Source: Lentisphaerota bacterium (GTDB lineage Bacteria; Verrucomicrobiota; Lentisphaeria; Victivallales; Victivallaceae). Taken from it: DNA of 64,000 bases. The first letter of the stretch is position 1. The number at the start of each line of letters is the position of its first letter. This document shows, piece by piece, positions 46,159 through 54,266 of the stretch. The position numbers and the translations under genes were made by a program. The notes beneath the pieces are model-generated. The model did not search any database. It was not told the origin of the DNA and saw only the letters and a program-made list of their open reading frames with translations. The stretch is from NCBI GenBank assembly GCA_015061695.1, contig SUWA01000001.1:22987-86986 (forward strand). The letters are read 5' to 3'.

Positions 46159-46193
46159 CCTCCGGAAGTGCTTTTTTTGACAACTTCCGGAGG
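46159..46193 (-). terminator. Terminator of the rex-hydCBA operon
   Basis: CCTCCGGAAGT pairs with ACTTCCGGAGG (46159-46193) and the minus strand continues with TGTTTTTTC. It lies 81 bases past the hydA stop. The rest of 46015-46158 is the AT-rich promoter region of the oxidoreductase gene (TTGAAA with TATTAT-like repeats); nothing else is recognised. Confidence 0.8.
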
Positions 46194-46273
46194 CAAGAGT
46201 CCTATAATGCAGCCTGATTGTGTTTTTTTATCATTTCAATCACATCAAGAGTACTGCTATGCGTATTCATAAA

Positions 46274-48289
46274 TTACAGTGCCTTCACTCCGTCAATGAT
46301 CGCACGACCCAGCGATTCAGCATTGTAATCTTCCATATCCAGCACCAGATCACCGATGGTAACACCGATGGTGCCTTCCACCTGCGGACGGGAACTGAAA
46401 GCAGCGTCAATATCCACCTGTTCCGCCAGGCCGTTAGCCTTGACAAAACCAACCAGCTCGGAGAGCAGACGCTGACCATGACAATCTTTCTGCTGGGTGC
46501 AGATCGTTACGCAAACCGGCAGCTTCTTTTCAGCACTGCCGCAAAGCACGTTCTGACGGGCATCAAAGATCTGACCGCGGTTCTGATAATGCGTATGCAG
46601 TTTTTCGTGCGCTTCGTGCGAACCGGGCTTACCGCCAAAACCTTCCTGATAGCACTTTTCGACCAGATAGTTATCCTGCGGTTTCTGCAACTGGCGGGAC
46701 TTATCCGCCGTGTACAAACCGCTGGCGCGCTGTTTACGGAAACCGGGAGTGGTATTGATCGGCTGACCGCCGCCGGCCACACAGCCGCCGGGGCAGGACA
46801 TGACTTCCACAAACTGGTAATCAACTTCACCTTTTTTGATCGCTTCGATCAGTTTGCGCGCCGCCGCCAGTGTGTGAACCACGGCAACTTTGATTTCTTT
46901 GCCGGCCACATTATAAGTGGCTTCGCGCAGATAATCCATACCGCGGACTTCCTTGAAATCAACCTTTTCCAACGGTTTGCCTTCGAGTTTTTCCACCGCG
47001 TAACGCAGCGCAGCTTCCATAACCCCGCCGGTAGCACCGAAGATCACTCCACCGCCGGTCGAAAAGCCCAGCGGCATATCAAACGATTCAACCGGCAGCT
47101 GCATCATATTGATACCCATGGATTTGATCATTTGCGCCAAGCCGACGGTGCTGACTACGCAGTCAACATCGGGGCGGCCTTCACGCTTGAATTTATCCAG
47201 TTGAGCTTCAAACTTTTTGGCCACACAGGGCATGATCGAAACGATCACCAGATTTTCCGGTTTGATCCCCAGTTTTGCCGGCAGCGTCTGACGGGCTACT
47301 GCGCCGAAGATCTGCTGCGGCGAACGGGTACTGGAGAGGTTCGGCAGCAGTTCGGGGTAATAAATTTCGGCAAACTTGACCCATGCCGGACAGCAGCTGG
47401 TAAACATCGGCAGCTTGCCGCCGTTCTGGATCCGCTCCAGCAACTCGGTAGCTTCTTCAAAAATGGTCATATCCGCCGAGAAGCAAGTATCATACACATA
47501 GTCAAAACCCATCAGCTTGAGCGCCGAAATCATCTGACCTTCCACATTGGTGCCGGTGGGACAGCCGAAGTATTCACCCAGCGCCACGCGCACCGCCGGA
47601 GCAATTTGAGCAATGACCACTTTTTCCGGATCATTCAATGCGGCCCACACTTTGTCGTAATCCGGTTTGGGCACGATCGCGCCGGTGGGACAGACCGCCG
47701 CGCACTGACCGCAGTTTACACATTCCACTTCGCTGAGATTCTTGTCAAAAGCGGGGGCCACCCGGGCTTTGGCGCCGCGGAACGCAAAGTCGATGGCGCC
47801 GACGCTCTGGATTTCAGAGCAGACCCGGACGCAGTCGCCGCACAGCACGCACTTATTGGGATCGCGCACCAGCGAAACGCTGCTTTCATCCACCGGCAGC
47901 ATTTCTTCGGCCTGTTTGTAGCGGACTTCGCGCACACCCAGACGGCGGGCAATATCCTGCAGATTGCAGTTATTGCTGCGGGCGCAGCTGGGACATTCGC
48001 GCTTGTGATTGGCCAGCAGCAGTTCGATATTGATCTTGCGCATGTTGCGCAGCTGGGCAGTTTCGGTCTTGATGACCATGCCCGGCTGGGGCGCCGTGGA
48101 ACACGCCGCCGTTACGCCCTTGCCTACGATTTCCACCAGACAAAGCCGGCACGCGCCGTAGATCGAAAGCTCCGAGTGATAGCAGAACGTCGGCAGGTCG
48201 ATCCCCGCCTTGCGGATTACTTCAAGCAAATTGCGTTCGCCTTCGATCGCAACTTCTATGTTATTTATTTTAACAGTATTGGGGTTCAT
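46274..48289 (-). CDS. hydA: [FeFe] hydrogenase catalytic subunit (HydA-type)
   Basis: The 671-residue protein reduces protons at the H-cluster. A 2Fe-2S domain at the N-terminus has cysteines 36, 47, 50 and 63. A His-Cys3 site follows (HKRECPSCARSNNC), then two 4Fe-4S motifs (CVLCGDCVRVC and CVNCGQCAAVCP). The H-cluster signatures are intact: TSCCPAW near 298, MPCVAKK near 353 and MSCPGGCVAGGGQP near 497. The extra ~80 C-terminal residues resemble a thioredoxin-like 2Fe-2S domain (ICTQQKDCHGQRLLSELVGF) in which the last two cysteines are missing. Fourteen bases separate it from hydB. Confidence 0.97.
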   Translation of the reverse strand: MNPNTVKINNIEVAIEGERNLLEVIRKAGIDLPTFCYHSELSIYGACRLCLVEIVGKGVTAACSTAPQPGMVIKTETAQLRNMRKINIELLLANHKRECPSCARSNNCNLQDIARRLGVREVRYKQAEEMLPVDESSVSLVRDPNKCVLCGDCVRVCSEIQSVGAIDFAFRGAKARVAPAFDKNLSEVECVNCGQCAAVCPTGAIVPKPDYDKVWAALNDPEKVVIAQIAPAVRVALGEYFGCPTGTNVEGQMISALKLMGFDYVYDTCFSADMTIFEEATELLERIQNGGKLPMFTSCCPAWVKFAEIYYPELLPNLSSTRSPQQIFGAVARQTLPAKLGIKPENLVIVSIMPCVAKKFEAQLDKFKREGRPDVDCVVSTVGLAQMIKSMGINMMQLPVESFDMPLGFSTGGGVIFGATGGVMEAALRYAVEKLEGKPLEKVDFKEVRGMDYLREATYNVAGKEIKVAVVHTLAAARKLIEAIKKGEVDYQFVEVMSCPGGCVAGGGQPINTTPGFRKQRASGLYTADKSRQLQKPQDNYLVEKCYQEGFGGKPGSHEAHEKLHTHYQNRGQIFDARQNVLCGSAEKKLPVCVTICTQQKDCHGQRLLSELVGFVKANGLAEQVDIDAAFSSRPQVEGTIGVTIGDLVLDMEDYNAESLGRAIIDGVKAL

Positions 48290-48303
48290 TGACCAGTTCT
48301 CCC

Positions 48304-50199
48304 TTATATACCCTTGATAGCGTCAAATTTGCAAGTCGCTTTGCAAACGCCGCATTTGATACATTTATCTATATCCACCACATGCGGCTGTTTGACCGTG
48401 CCGGAAATCGCCCCGACCGGGCATTTGCGGGCGCAAGCAGTACAGCCTTTGCATTTTTCCGGATCGATCTCCACTTTGGCCAGCGCCTTGCACTCGCCGG
48501 TGGGGCAGACCTTGCGGATAACGTGATCTTCGTATTCTTTCCGGAAATATTTCAGCGTGGACAACACCGGATTGGGAGCTGTTTTGCCCAGACCGCACAA
48601 GCTGCCCAGCTGAACTGCTTCGGCGGTTTGTTCCAGCAGATCCAAAGTTTCCATCGTGGCCCGGCCTTCAATGATGTCATCGAGCATGGAAAGCATCTGT
48701 TTGGTGCCTTCGCGGCACGGCACGCACTTGCCGCAGGATTCGTTCTGAATAAACTGCATGAAGAAACGCGCGATCTTGACGATACAAGTCTGGTTATTCA
48801 TCACCACCAGACCGCCGGAACCGACCATGGCGCCGACTTCGGGCAGACTGTCAAAGTCAATAGGCAGATCCAACATATCCGGAATCAAACATCCGCCGGA
48901 AGGTCCGCCGATCTGAACGGCCTTGAAATCTTCATCGGTTATATTGCCGTCGTTATCGGTAACGCCGCCACCGATATTATAGACGATTTCGCGCAAAGTT
49001 GTGCCGAACGGCACTTCGATCAAACCGGTATTGGCAACGTGGCCGGAAAGCGCAAAAGTTTTGGTCCCCGGCGACTTGGCCGTACCGACCGAACGGTAAA
49101 AATCAGCACCTTCGCGGAAAATGATCGGCAGCGATGCGAGCGTTTCCACGTTATTGATGATCGTCGGCTTGTTCCACAAACCGCATTTGCTGGTACGCGG
49201 AGATTTGGGGCGCGGCATACCGCGGCGGCCTTCGATGGAGGCGATCAAAGCCGTGGCTTCGCCGCAAACAAATGCCCCGGCACCTTCCATGATATGCACG
49301 CGGAAGCTGAAGTCAGAACCGAAGATATTATCGCCCAGCACCCCGGCGGCCTCGGCATCGGCCACTGCGGTGCGCATTCGCTGCACTGCCAGCGGATACT
49401 CCGCACGCACATAAACGTACCCTTCGTCCGCGCCGATACCGCGCGCCCCGATCATCATACCTTCAATGACCGAGTGCGGATTGCCTTCCATGACCGAACG
49501 GTCCATAAATGCCCCAGGGTCGCCTTCGTCGCCATTACAGATGATATATTTTTTATCGCTCACGCTGCTTAACGCGGCCTGCCATTTGCGCCCGGTGGGG
49601 AACCCGGCACCGCCGCGACCGCGCAAACCGGAGTCGATCGCAGTCTGGCAAACAGTTTCGGGAGTCATTTCCAGAATCGCTTTGCGGGCGCCTTCGTAAC
49701 CGCCGCGGGCAATGTATTCAGCAATATTTTCCGGCTCGATCATGCAGTTTTTCATGACCATGCGGTGCTGACGGTTCTGGAACGGGATTTCGGCGTTGCC
49801 TTTGCAATGTTCGCCGTTGCGGGGATTGGTGTAAAGCAAATCTTCGATGACTTCGCCGTTTTTGATGGTCTTTTCGACGATCGCTGGCACATCGCTGACT
49901 TTTACTTTGGTGTACAGAATGTGTTCAGGTTCAATATGCATCAGCGGCCCCTGCTGGCAGAACCCCTGGCAGCCGGATTTGGACACATAAACCGCATTAT
50001 CGTGATTATGGCCTTCTTCGCTCTTGATTTCGACCACCACATCCATATTTTCGGCCTTGAGCGCGGCAACCAGTGCATCGCGCACTTTCAACGCCCCGTT
50101 GGCCACGCAGCCGGTACCACCGCAAAGCACGATCCGCCGGGCAAGTTTTCCGGTAGCATTGCGGTAGTTTTCAGCAATTTTCTTCAGATCAATATTCAT
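48304..50199 (-). CDS. hydB: Electron-bifurcating hydrogenase NADH-binding subunit (HydB/NuoF-like)
   Basis: The 631-residue product has an N-terminal thioredoxin-like 2Fe-2S region (CGGTGC, GCQGFC), then a NuoF-like FMN/NADH core with GLRGRGGAGFPTGRKW, CNGDEGDPGAFMDR and GAGAFVCGEATALIASIEGRRG. The 4Fe-4S site ESCGKCVPCREG follows near 490. Two ferredoxin motifs end the chain (CKGCTACARKCP and CIKCGVCKATCK). This architecture is that of HydB in HydABC, which confurcates electrons from NADH and ferredoxin to H2. Gene order rex-hydC-hydB-hydA supports it. Confidence 0.96.
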   Translation of the reverse strand: MNIDLKKIAENYRNATGKLARRIVLCGGTGCVANGALKVRDALVAALKAENMDVVVEIKSEEGHNHDNAVYVSKSGCQGFCQQGPLMHIEPEHILYTKVKVSDVPAIVEKTIKNGEVIEDLLYTNPRNGEHCKGNAEIPFQNRQHRMVMKNCMIEPENIAEYIARGGYEGARKAILEMTPETVCQTAIDSGLRGRGGAGFPTGRKWQAALSSVSDKKYIICNGDEGDPGAFMDRSVMEGNPHSVIEGMMIGARGIGADEGYVYVRAEYPLAVQRMRTAVADAEAAGVLGDNIFGSDFSFRVHIMEGAGAFVCGEATALIASIEGRRGMPRPKSPRTSKCGLWNKPTIINNVETLASLPIIFREGADFYRSVGTAKSPGTKTFALSGHVANTGLIEVPFGTTLREIVYNIGGGVTDNDGNITDEDFKAVQIGGPSGGCLIPDMLDLPIDFDSLPEVGAMVGSGGLVVMNNQTCIVKIARFFMQFIQNESCGKCVPCREGTKQMLSMLDDIIEGRATMETLDLLEQTAEAVQLGSLCGLGKTAPNPVLSTLKYFRKEYEDHVIRKVCPTGECKALAKVEIDPEKCKGCTACARKCPVGAISGTVKQPHVVDIDKCIKCGVCKATCKFDAIKGI

Positions 50200-50233
50200 A
50201 TTTTTCTGTAATTCCTATTGTTAAACTGCAACG

Positions 50234-50746
50234 TTACTCGGCAGCGGCTTCCTGTCTGATGATCTCTTCAACCAATGCCACGGCTTCCTCCGGCACGACC
50301 TGACCATGCACATCGCCATCCAGCACCATTACCGGAGCCAGACCACAAGCACCGAGGCAGCTGACAGTTTCCACCGTAAAAGCAAAGTCATCGGTCGTAG
50401 TTTTGCCGTCGGCAAGTTTGAGTCTTTCGCGCAAGGCGTTCAGAATACCATGGGATTTCTTGACGTGGCAAGCAGTTCCATCGCACAAACGGATGATATG
50501 GCGGCCTTTGGGTTCCAGCGAAAAGTGTGCATAAAATGTCGCAACGCCATAAACTTTGGCCGGCGGCACCCCGATACTGGTGGCCACATAGCTTATCACT
50601 TCCTTGGAGAGACACTTGTAGACTTCCTGCGTTTCCTGAAGGATCGGGATCAGTTTGGAAGCGCTGTAATTGTGCTTCGCAAGGATTCGGTTGACCTCAG
50701 CAAAATGCTCGATCATTGCTGTGGTCTTTTCCATGGATTCCTGCAT
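50234..50746 (-). CDS. hydC: Hydrogenase NuoE-like subunit (HydC)
   Basis: The 170-residue product has the thioredoxin-like 2Fe-2S fold, with cysteines in CDGTACHVKKS near residue 90 and VSCLGACGLAPVM near 130. The N-terminal half is helical. It transfers electrons to HydB in the bifurcating hydrogenase complex. It lies 34 bases upstream of hydB and 37 bases downstream of rex on the same strand. Confidence 0.95.
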   Translation of the reverse strand: MQESMEKTTAMIEHFAEVNRILAKHNYSASKLIPILQETQEVYKCLSKEVISYVATSIGVPPAKVYGVATFYAHFSLEPKGRHIIRLCDGTACHVKKSHGILNALRERLKLADGKTTTDDFAFTVETVSCLGACGLAPVMVLDGDVHGQVVPEEAVALVEEIIRQEAAAE

Positions 50747-50783
50747 TTTTGTTCCTTTGGTTGAGTTATAAAAAAGTTATTTT

Positions 50784-51440
50784 TTAAATATCTTCGCTGT
50801 TGTTATAGAGTTTGCCGGAAAGTTTCACCGACAATTCGGCCAAATCACCGGCCATATTCACCCGCTGCTGCACAACTTCCGGTGGCAATGCCAGCGGTGT
50901 ATTGGTAAAATTCCAAATCGCTTTCAGCCCCGACTGCACGATTTTGTCGGCAGCGGCCTGGGCAAATTCACACGGCACACTCAATACTGCAATCCTCACT
51001 TGCAGTTCGGCAGCTTTTTCCGCAAGTTCATCTATACTGAACACCGGTTTGCCATGCACTGTAGACCCGACTTTGGCCGGGTCATTATCAAATGCGGCCA
51101 CGATATTGAATCGATACTCAATAAAACCTTTGTACCCCAGCAAGGCGGTTCCCAGATTTCCGACTCCGATCAGAAAAACCGGAGTTTCATCATTCCAGCC
51201 CAAGAAATTTTCAATTCCCTCGATCAGGCTTAAAACGCTGTAACCTACACCGGGGCTGCCGGGACTGCCGGCCAGCTCAAGATCTTTACGGACAATGATC
51301 GGCTCCAACCCCAGCCGTTGAGCAAGCTGGGTGGTGGAAACCATCTGCTGCTGATTATCGCGCAACAGTTTAAGCTCATGCAGATACGATGGAAGGCGCT
51401 TTACAGACGGCAAACGCGGTAACTTTCGGCTGTCATTCAT
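50784..51440 (-). CDS. rex: Redox-sensing transcriptional repressor Rex
   Basis: Rex senses the NADH/NAD+ ratio and represses fermentation genes when NADH is low. The 218-residue product has an N-terminal winged helix (LPSYLHELKLLRDNQQQMVSTTQLAQRLGLEPIIVRKDLELAG) and a Rossmann domain with FLIGVGNLGTALLGY and AAFDNDPAKVG. The C-terminal helix seals the NADH site of the dimer. It is the first gene of the hydrogenase operon, so the operon is likely autoregulated. A tandem repeat lies ~85-120 bases upstream. Confidence 0.94.
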   Translation of the reverse strand: MNDSRKLPRLPSVKRLPSYLHELKLLRDNQQQMVSTTQLAQRLGLEPIIVRKDLELAGSPGSPGVGYSVLSLIEGIENFLGWNDETPVFLIGVGNLGTALLGYKGFIEYRFNIVAAFDNDPAKVGSTVHGKPVFSIDELAEKAAELQVRIAVLSVPCEFAQAAADKIVQSGLKAIWNFTNTPLALPPEVVQQRVNMAGDLAELSVKLSGKLYNNSEDI

Positions 51441-51523
51441 ACTTCCTCCAAATTATTATCATATCTAAAAAACCACACTACATTCCACATAATTCTGTAA
51501 TATAGCACGTCAAACAGTATAAT

Positions 51524-51561
51524 TCAATATTTTTTTATCCAATAATCAATATTTTTTTATC
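51524..51561 (-). repeat. Tandem 16-bp direct repeat upstream of rex
   Basis: TCAATATTTTTTTATC occurs at 51524-51539 and again at 51546-51561, six bases apart (22-bp period), 84-121 bases upstream of rex. This is about two helical turns and suits a cooperative binding site; it does not resemble the palindromic Rex consensus. Confidence 0.6.
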
Positions 51562-51680
51562 GGGTTGATTGAGGCAACTGATTACATTGTGTACAGTGTT
51601 GATTTCACAGGTCATTACACAAAAAAACTGCCCCGCAAATTCTATTGCAGAGCAGTTCGGTCAAACCAGGTTCGGTCGGA

Positions 51681-52394
51681 TCAATCCAGCCAGCTGTGGA
51701 CATCAGTGAAGCAGTACCCCCAGTTGCCGGTACGCGTGGAGGGGTCGTAACCGGATTTCTGATTTATGCCGGTTACACTGCCGCCGAACAGCAGAATGTT
51801 GAGTTTCTTGGGATGGTTATCGACCGTGCCGGTCTTGCTGCTGATAGCATCGCTCTTATTGAGTTTGTCCATCCAGATCGGAGCGCCGGGATCATCTTTA
51901 CCGACGATACTGCGGGCACATGCTTTGCCGTCGTGTATAAAACCGAACAGAGCGGCAGAGGCCTCGGTTTCGTGCGCATAAAGGTAACTTGTTACCACAT
52001 TACCGCTGCCTGAATCCGGAATATCGGAAGGTTTGGCAGCATTCGAAGAGTCCGACGGACAGGTAAAGTAGTTGGTCAGCGCCTGTCTGGCACCCTTATT
52101 GGTTTCATCCGAGTTGCCCAGATACGAAACCAGCAAGTTGGAACCGCGATTGGAGCCGCTGATCGGATAATCCATCAAACTGCTGTGCTGATAGCACATG
52201 GCACGACTGGAGTCATAGCTCACCGGCAGCGAGTCCTTATTGGCACCGGCATACATGTGCGCCGCCAGACCGATCTGTTTGAGTTTGGATACGCAGTTGG
52301 CGCTGCGGGCGCGTTCGCGGGCGGCAGACAAAGCCGGCAGCAGCATGGCCGCCAGAATTGCGATGATGGCAATTACCACAGTAAGTGTCATCAA
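51681..52394 (-). CDS. Pseudopilin-like protein lacking a canonical prepilin leader
   Basis: From the fourth residue the product reads [39 protein letters not shown], matching the transmembrane helix and stalk of the pilin at 9606, and its end ([12 protein letters not shown]) also matches. The start is TTG 52394 or ATG 52391, and no MKK-F-T-L-I-E leader precedes it; the reading frame has a stop further upstream. The residue aligning with Glu5 is Thr. The protein is thus either non-processed or the product of a rearrangement. Facing it on the plus strand is a detached prepilin N-terminus. Confidence 0.7.
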   Translation of the reverse strand: MMTLTVVIAIIAILAAMLLPALSAARERARSANCVSKLKQIGLAAHMYAGANKDSLPVSYDSSRAMCYQHSSLMDYPISGSNRGSNLLVSYLGNSDETNKGARQALTNYFTCPSDSSNAAKPSDIPDSGSGNVVTSYLYAHETEASAALFGFIHDGKACARSIVGKDDPGAPIWMDKLNKSDAISSKTGTVDNHPKKLNILLFGGSVTGINQKSGYDPSTRTGNWGYCFTDVHSWLD

Positions 52395-52469
52395 GTCAAA
52401 AACAACAACCCCCGTAAATTATGGAGCAAAAATGAAAAAACAATTCACCCTCATCGAGCTTTTGGTAAT
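52372..52469. repeat. 7-bp inverted repeat bounding 84 bp that holds an orphan pilin N-terminus
   Basis: ATTACCA (52372-52378) and TGGTAAT (52463-52469) flank 84 bp. Inverting the interval would join MKKQFTLIELL in frame to [11 protein letters not shown] of the pilin body, one Val short of the sister pilin. Arms are too short for a typical site-specific invertase site. Confidence 0.5.
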
Positions 52470-52656
52470 AGTATACATGATGATCAAACGCTTGTCAAGA
52501 GTTGGTATGAATAAAATACCAAAATTCCTGATTTCACCAGAGTTTTCGCATTATGAAATTACATATTTTTGTTATTTTATAATTGCATACAGCAAAAAAA
52601 ATGCTACCTTAACAACAATACGGATATTTTTTCTAACCAGGAGAATTGATATATGA
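52432..52656 (+). pseudogene. Detached pilin N-terminus (remnant), possibly read through to next gene
   Basis: GGAG and ATG at 52432 begin [13 protein letters not shown], a perfect prepilin leader, then the sequence departs (VYMMIKRLSRV). The frame runs to a TGA at 52656 that overlaps the ATG of the next gene (ATGA). It resembles the start of a pilin gene that once preceded the glycosidase-like gene, as at 9606-10337. Confidence 0.5.
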
Positions 52657-53660
52657 GTTTCAGAATCGGTATCTGGGATCACTGCCGCTATGTGGTCAAT
52701 CGGGAACAGCCCTATGACGAGATCGTCCGCCACATGGAGCGTATGCGCAAAGCCGGCGTAACTTGGTGCAACATCTATCTGCCGGAAGTTCCGTCGCTGG
52801 ATGCTTACTGTCAGGCCGCGGCCGCCTGCGATATGCGAGTCGAAGCCAGAATCACTCCGGCCTGGGCCAGTAATGAAGTAATCAACCGCACCTTGCCGGA
52901 AGAATTGTGGGCCGAAATGGAAAGCGTCTACGGCATCCGGCTATCCGGCCCATGCGGCAATCACTCCGGCAACCGTGCCATGTTTGTTGCCGCTGCTGAA
53001 GCATTGGCTGAACAGTATCAGGGCCGGATCGCGGCGATCCATCTGGATTTTATCCGCAACGATAATGCGTTGCTGCTGCAAAATTACCCATGTCAATGCG
53101 CAGAATGTCAAAAACTCTACCAGCGTTTTTTCAATACTCCGGTATTGACCAAAGAACTGCTGACCAACCCGGCAATAGCATACAAACTGCTGGCTTTGCG
53201 TAACGAAAATGTTACCGCCACGGTCAAAGCAATGCGCCGGATATGTAACAAAAACAATCTGACTCTGACCATTGCCGCCCGTGCCAACTACATTAACAGT
53301 GCCGACATAACCGATCCGCCGGTCTGGGGACTCGGCCCGGCAGTGCTGGAAGGTCAGGATTGGGTGCAGTGGCTGGAGAAAAATTACATTGATCAAGCCT
53401 ACCCGATGAACTACCACACCGATATGACACCTTTCAAATCACTGGTCGGAGATTATCTGCGTTTGCTGGAGCAACAGGCTTTTAAAGCTCTCCACATCGG
53501 CATTGGCGTATCCAGTTCCATGGGGGTGAATCCGCCGGCAGAAGTTGCCCAACGGCTGGCCGTGCTGAAAGACGCTCACCTCCCCGGTGCCATGCTTTTC
53601 AACAAAACCAATATTTACAGCGACGACTATTGTCAGGTCATCCGCGACTTTGCCTGCTGA
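52653..53660 (+). CDS. Glycosidase-like TIM-barrel protein, unknown
   Basis: The 335-residue product resembles the GH10/GH42-like barrels common in this phylum. It has the opening MSFRIGIWDHCRYVV, HLDFIRNDN near residue 127 with a possible catalytic acid region, a cysteine pair CQCAECQ near 145, and IDQAYPMNYHTD near 250. No signal peptide is seen. AGGAG is eight bases before ATG 52653. No family can be named with certainty. Like the 10337 gene, it adjoins a pilin-type sequence. Confidence 0.65.
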   Translation: MSFRIGIWDHCRYVVNREQPYDEIVRHMERMRKAGVTWCNIYLPEVPSLDAYCQAAAACDMRVEARITPAWASNEVINRTLPEELWAEMESVYGIRLSGPCGNHSGNRAMFVAAAEALAEQYQGRIAAIHLDFIRNDNALLLQNYPCQCAECQKLYQRFFNTPVLTKELLTNPAIAYKLLALRNENVTATVKAMRRICNKNNLTLTIAARANYINSADITDPPVWGLGPAVLEGQDWVQWLEKNYIDQAYPMNYHTDMTPFKSLVGDYLRLLEQQAFKALHIGIGVSSSMGVNPPAEVAQRLAVLKDAHLPGAMLFNKTNIYSDDYCQVIRDFAC

Positions 53661-53684
53661 AAAATAAACGCAATTTCTTGAGAC

Positions 53685-53732
53685 AAAAAAATGCGGTCGC
53701 CGGCTTTTTACAGCCGGTGCCGCATTTTTTTT
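53685..53732. terminator. Bidirectional terminator
   Basis: AAAAATGCGG...GCCGGCT-N6-AGCCGG-T-GCCGCATTTTT forms a long stem with flanking A and T runs, between the glycosidase-like gene and the convergent GNAT gene. Confidence 0.85.
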
Positions 53733-53798
53733 ATATTACTTCAGCGTAAATCTAAACCACCCGGCTAAACCGGTGGTCCGGATGGGCCGGAACGGTTC

Positions 53799-54266
53799 TC
53801 AAAGGTGCTTTATAAAATGGATGATTTCATTTTCCGGCACATTCGGCTGCGGCGCCGGTGAGGTCTTTTCCACTTCAAAACCCATCTTCTTATAAAAAAC
53901 CGGCGCCTGAAACGTATTGGTGTAGAGTTTTACATATTCAGCTCCGGCAGCTTTAGCCCGGGCAAGGAATTCATTCATAAGTTTTGACCCCATGCCCTGC
54001 CCGCGCAGCTGCTCGCCGACCACAAACAAATCGACCCGCACATAGTGTTCCGGGGTCGATTCAGTATGCCAGACCAGTCCGCCGCAAACCTCGCCGGCAT
54101 CGCTGCAGACGATCAATGCTTCGGTACTTTCGAGTATTTGTGCAGTTACTCCCGCCTGACGGGGTCTGCCGGTATGCCGGAGGTTGTATTCATAAAGTAT
54201 GTCGTGTACGCAGTTTATTGCATCATGCTCGCGGGTGTAAACAATTTGCCAATCCATAAAAATCAC
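53799..54266 (-). CDS. GNAT-family N-acetyltransferase
   Basis: The acetyl-CoA site is visible as VGEQLRGQGMGSKLMNEFL near residue 90, followed by VKLYTNTFQAPVFYKKMGF, the GNAT C-terminal motif. Start is uncertain: a GTG at 54266 overlaps the upstream MFS stop (GTGA), while ATG 54257 gives 152 residues. The substrate is unknown. It probably shares a transcript with the MFS gene. Confidence 0.88.
   Translation of the reverse strand: MIFMDWQIVYTREHDAINCVHDILYEYNLRHTGRPRQAGVTAQILESTEALIVCSDAGEVCGGLVWHTESTPEHYVRVDLFVVGEQLRGQGMGSKLMNEFLARAKAAGAEYVKLYTNTFQAPVFYKKMGFEVEKTSPAPQPNVPENEIIHFIKHL

Noticed and set aside
46220..48292. Forward ORF of 690 codons opposite hydA
   Set aside because: The hydrogenase H-cluster motifs are on the minus strand; the forward frame is a mirror artefact.
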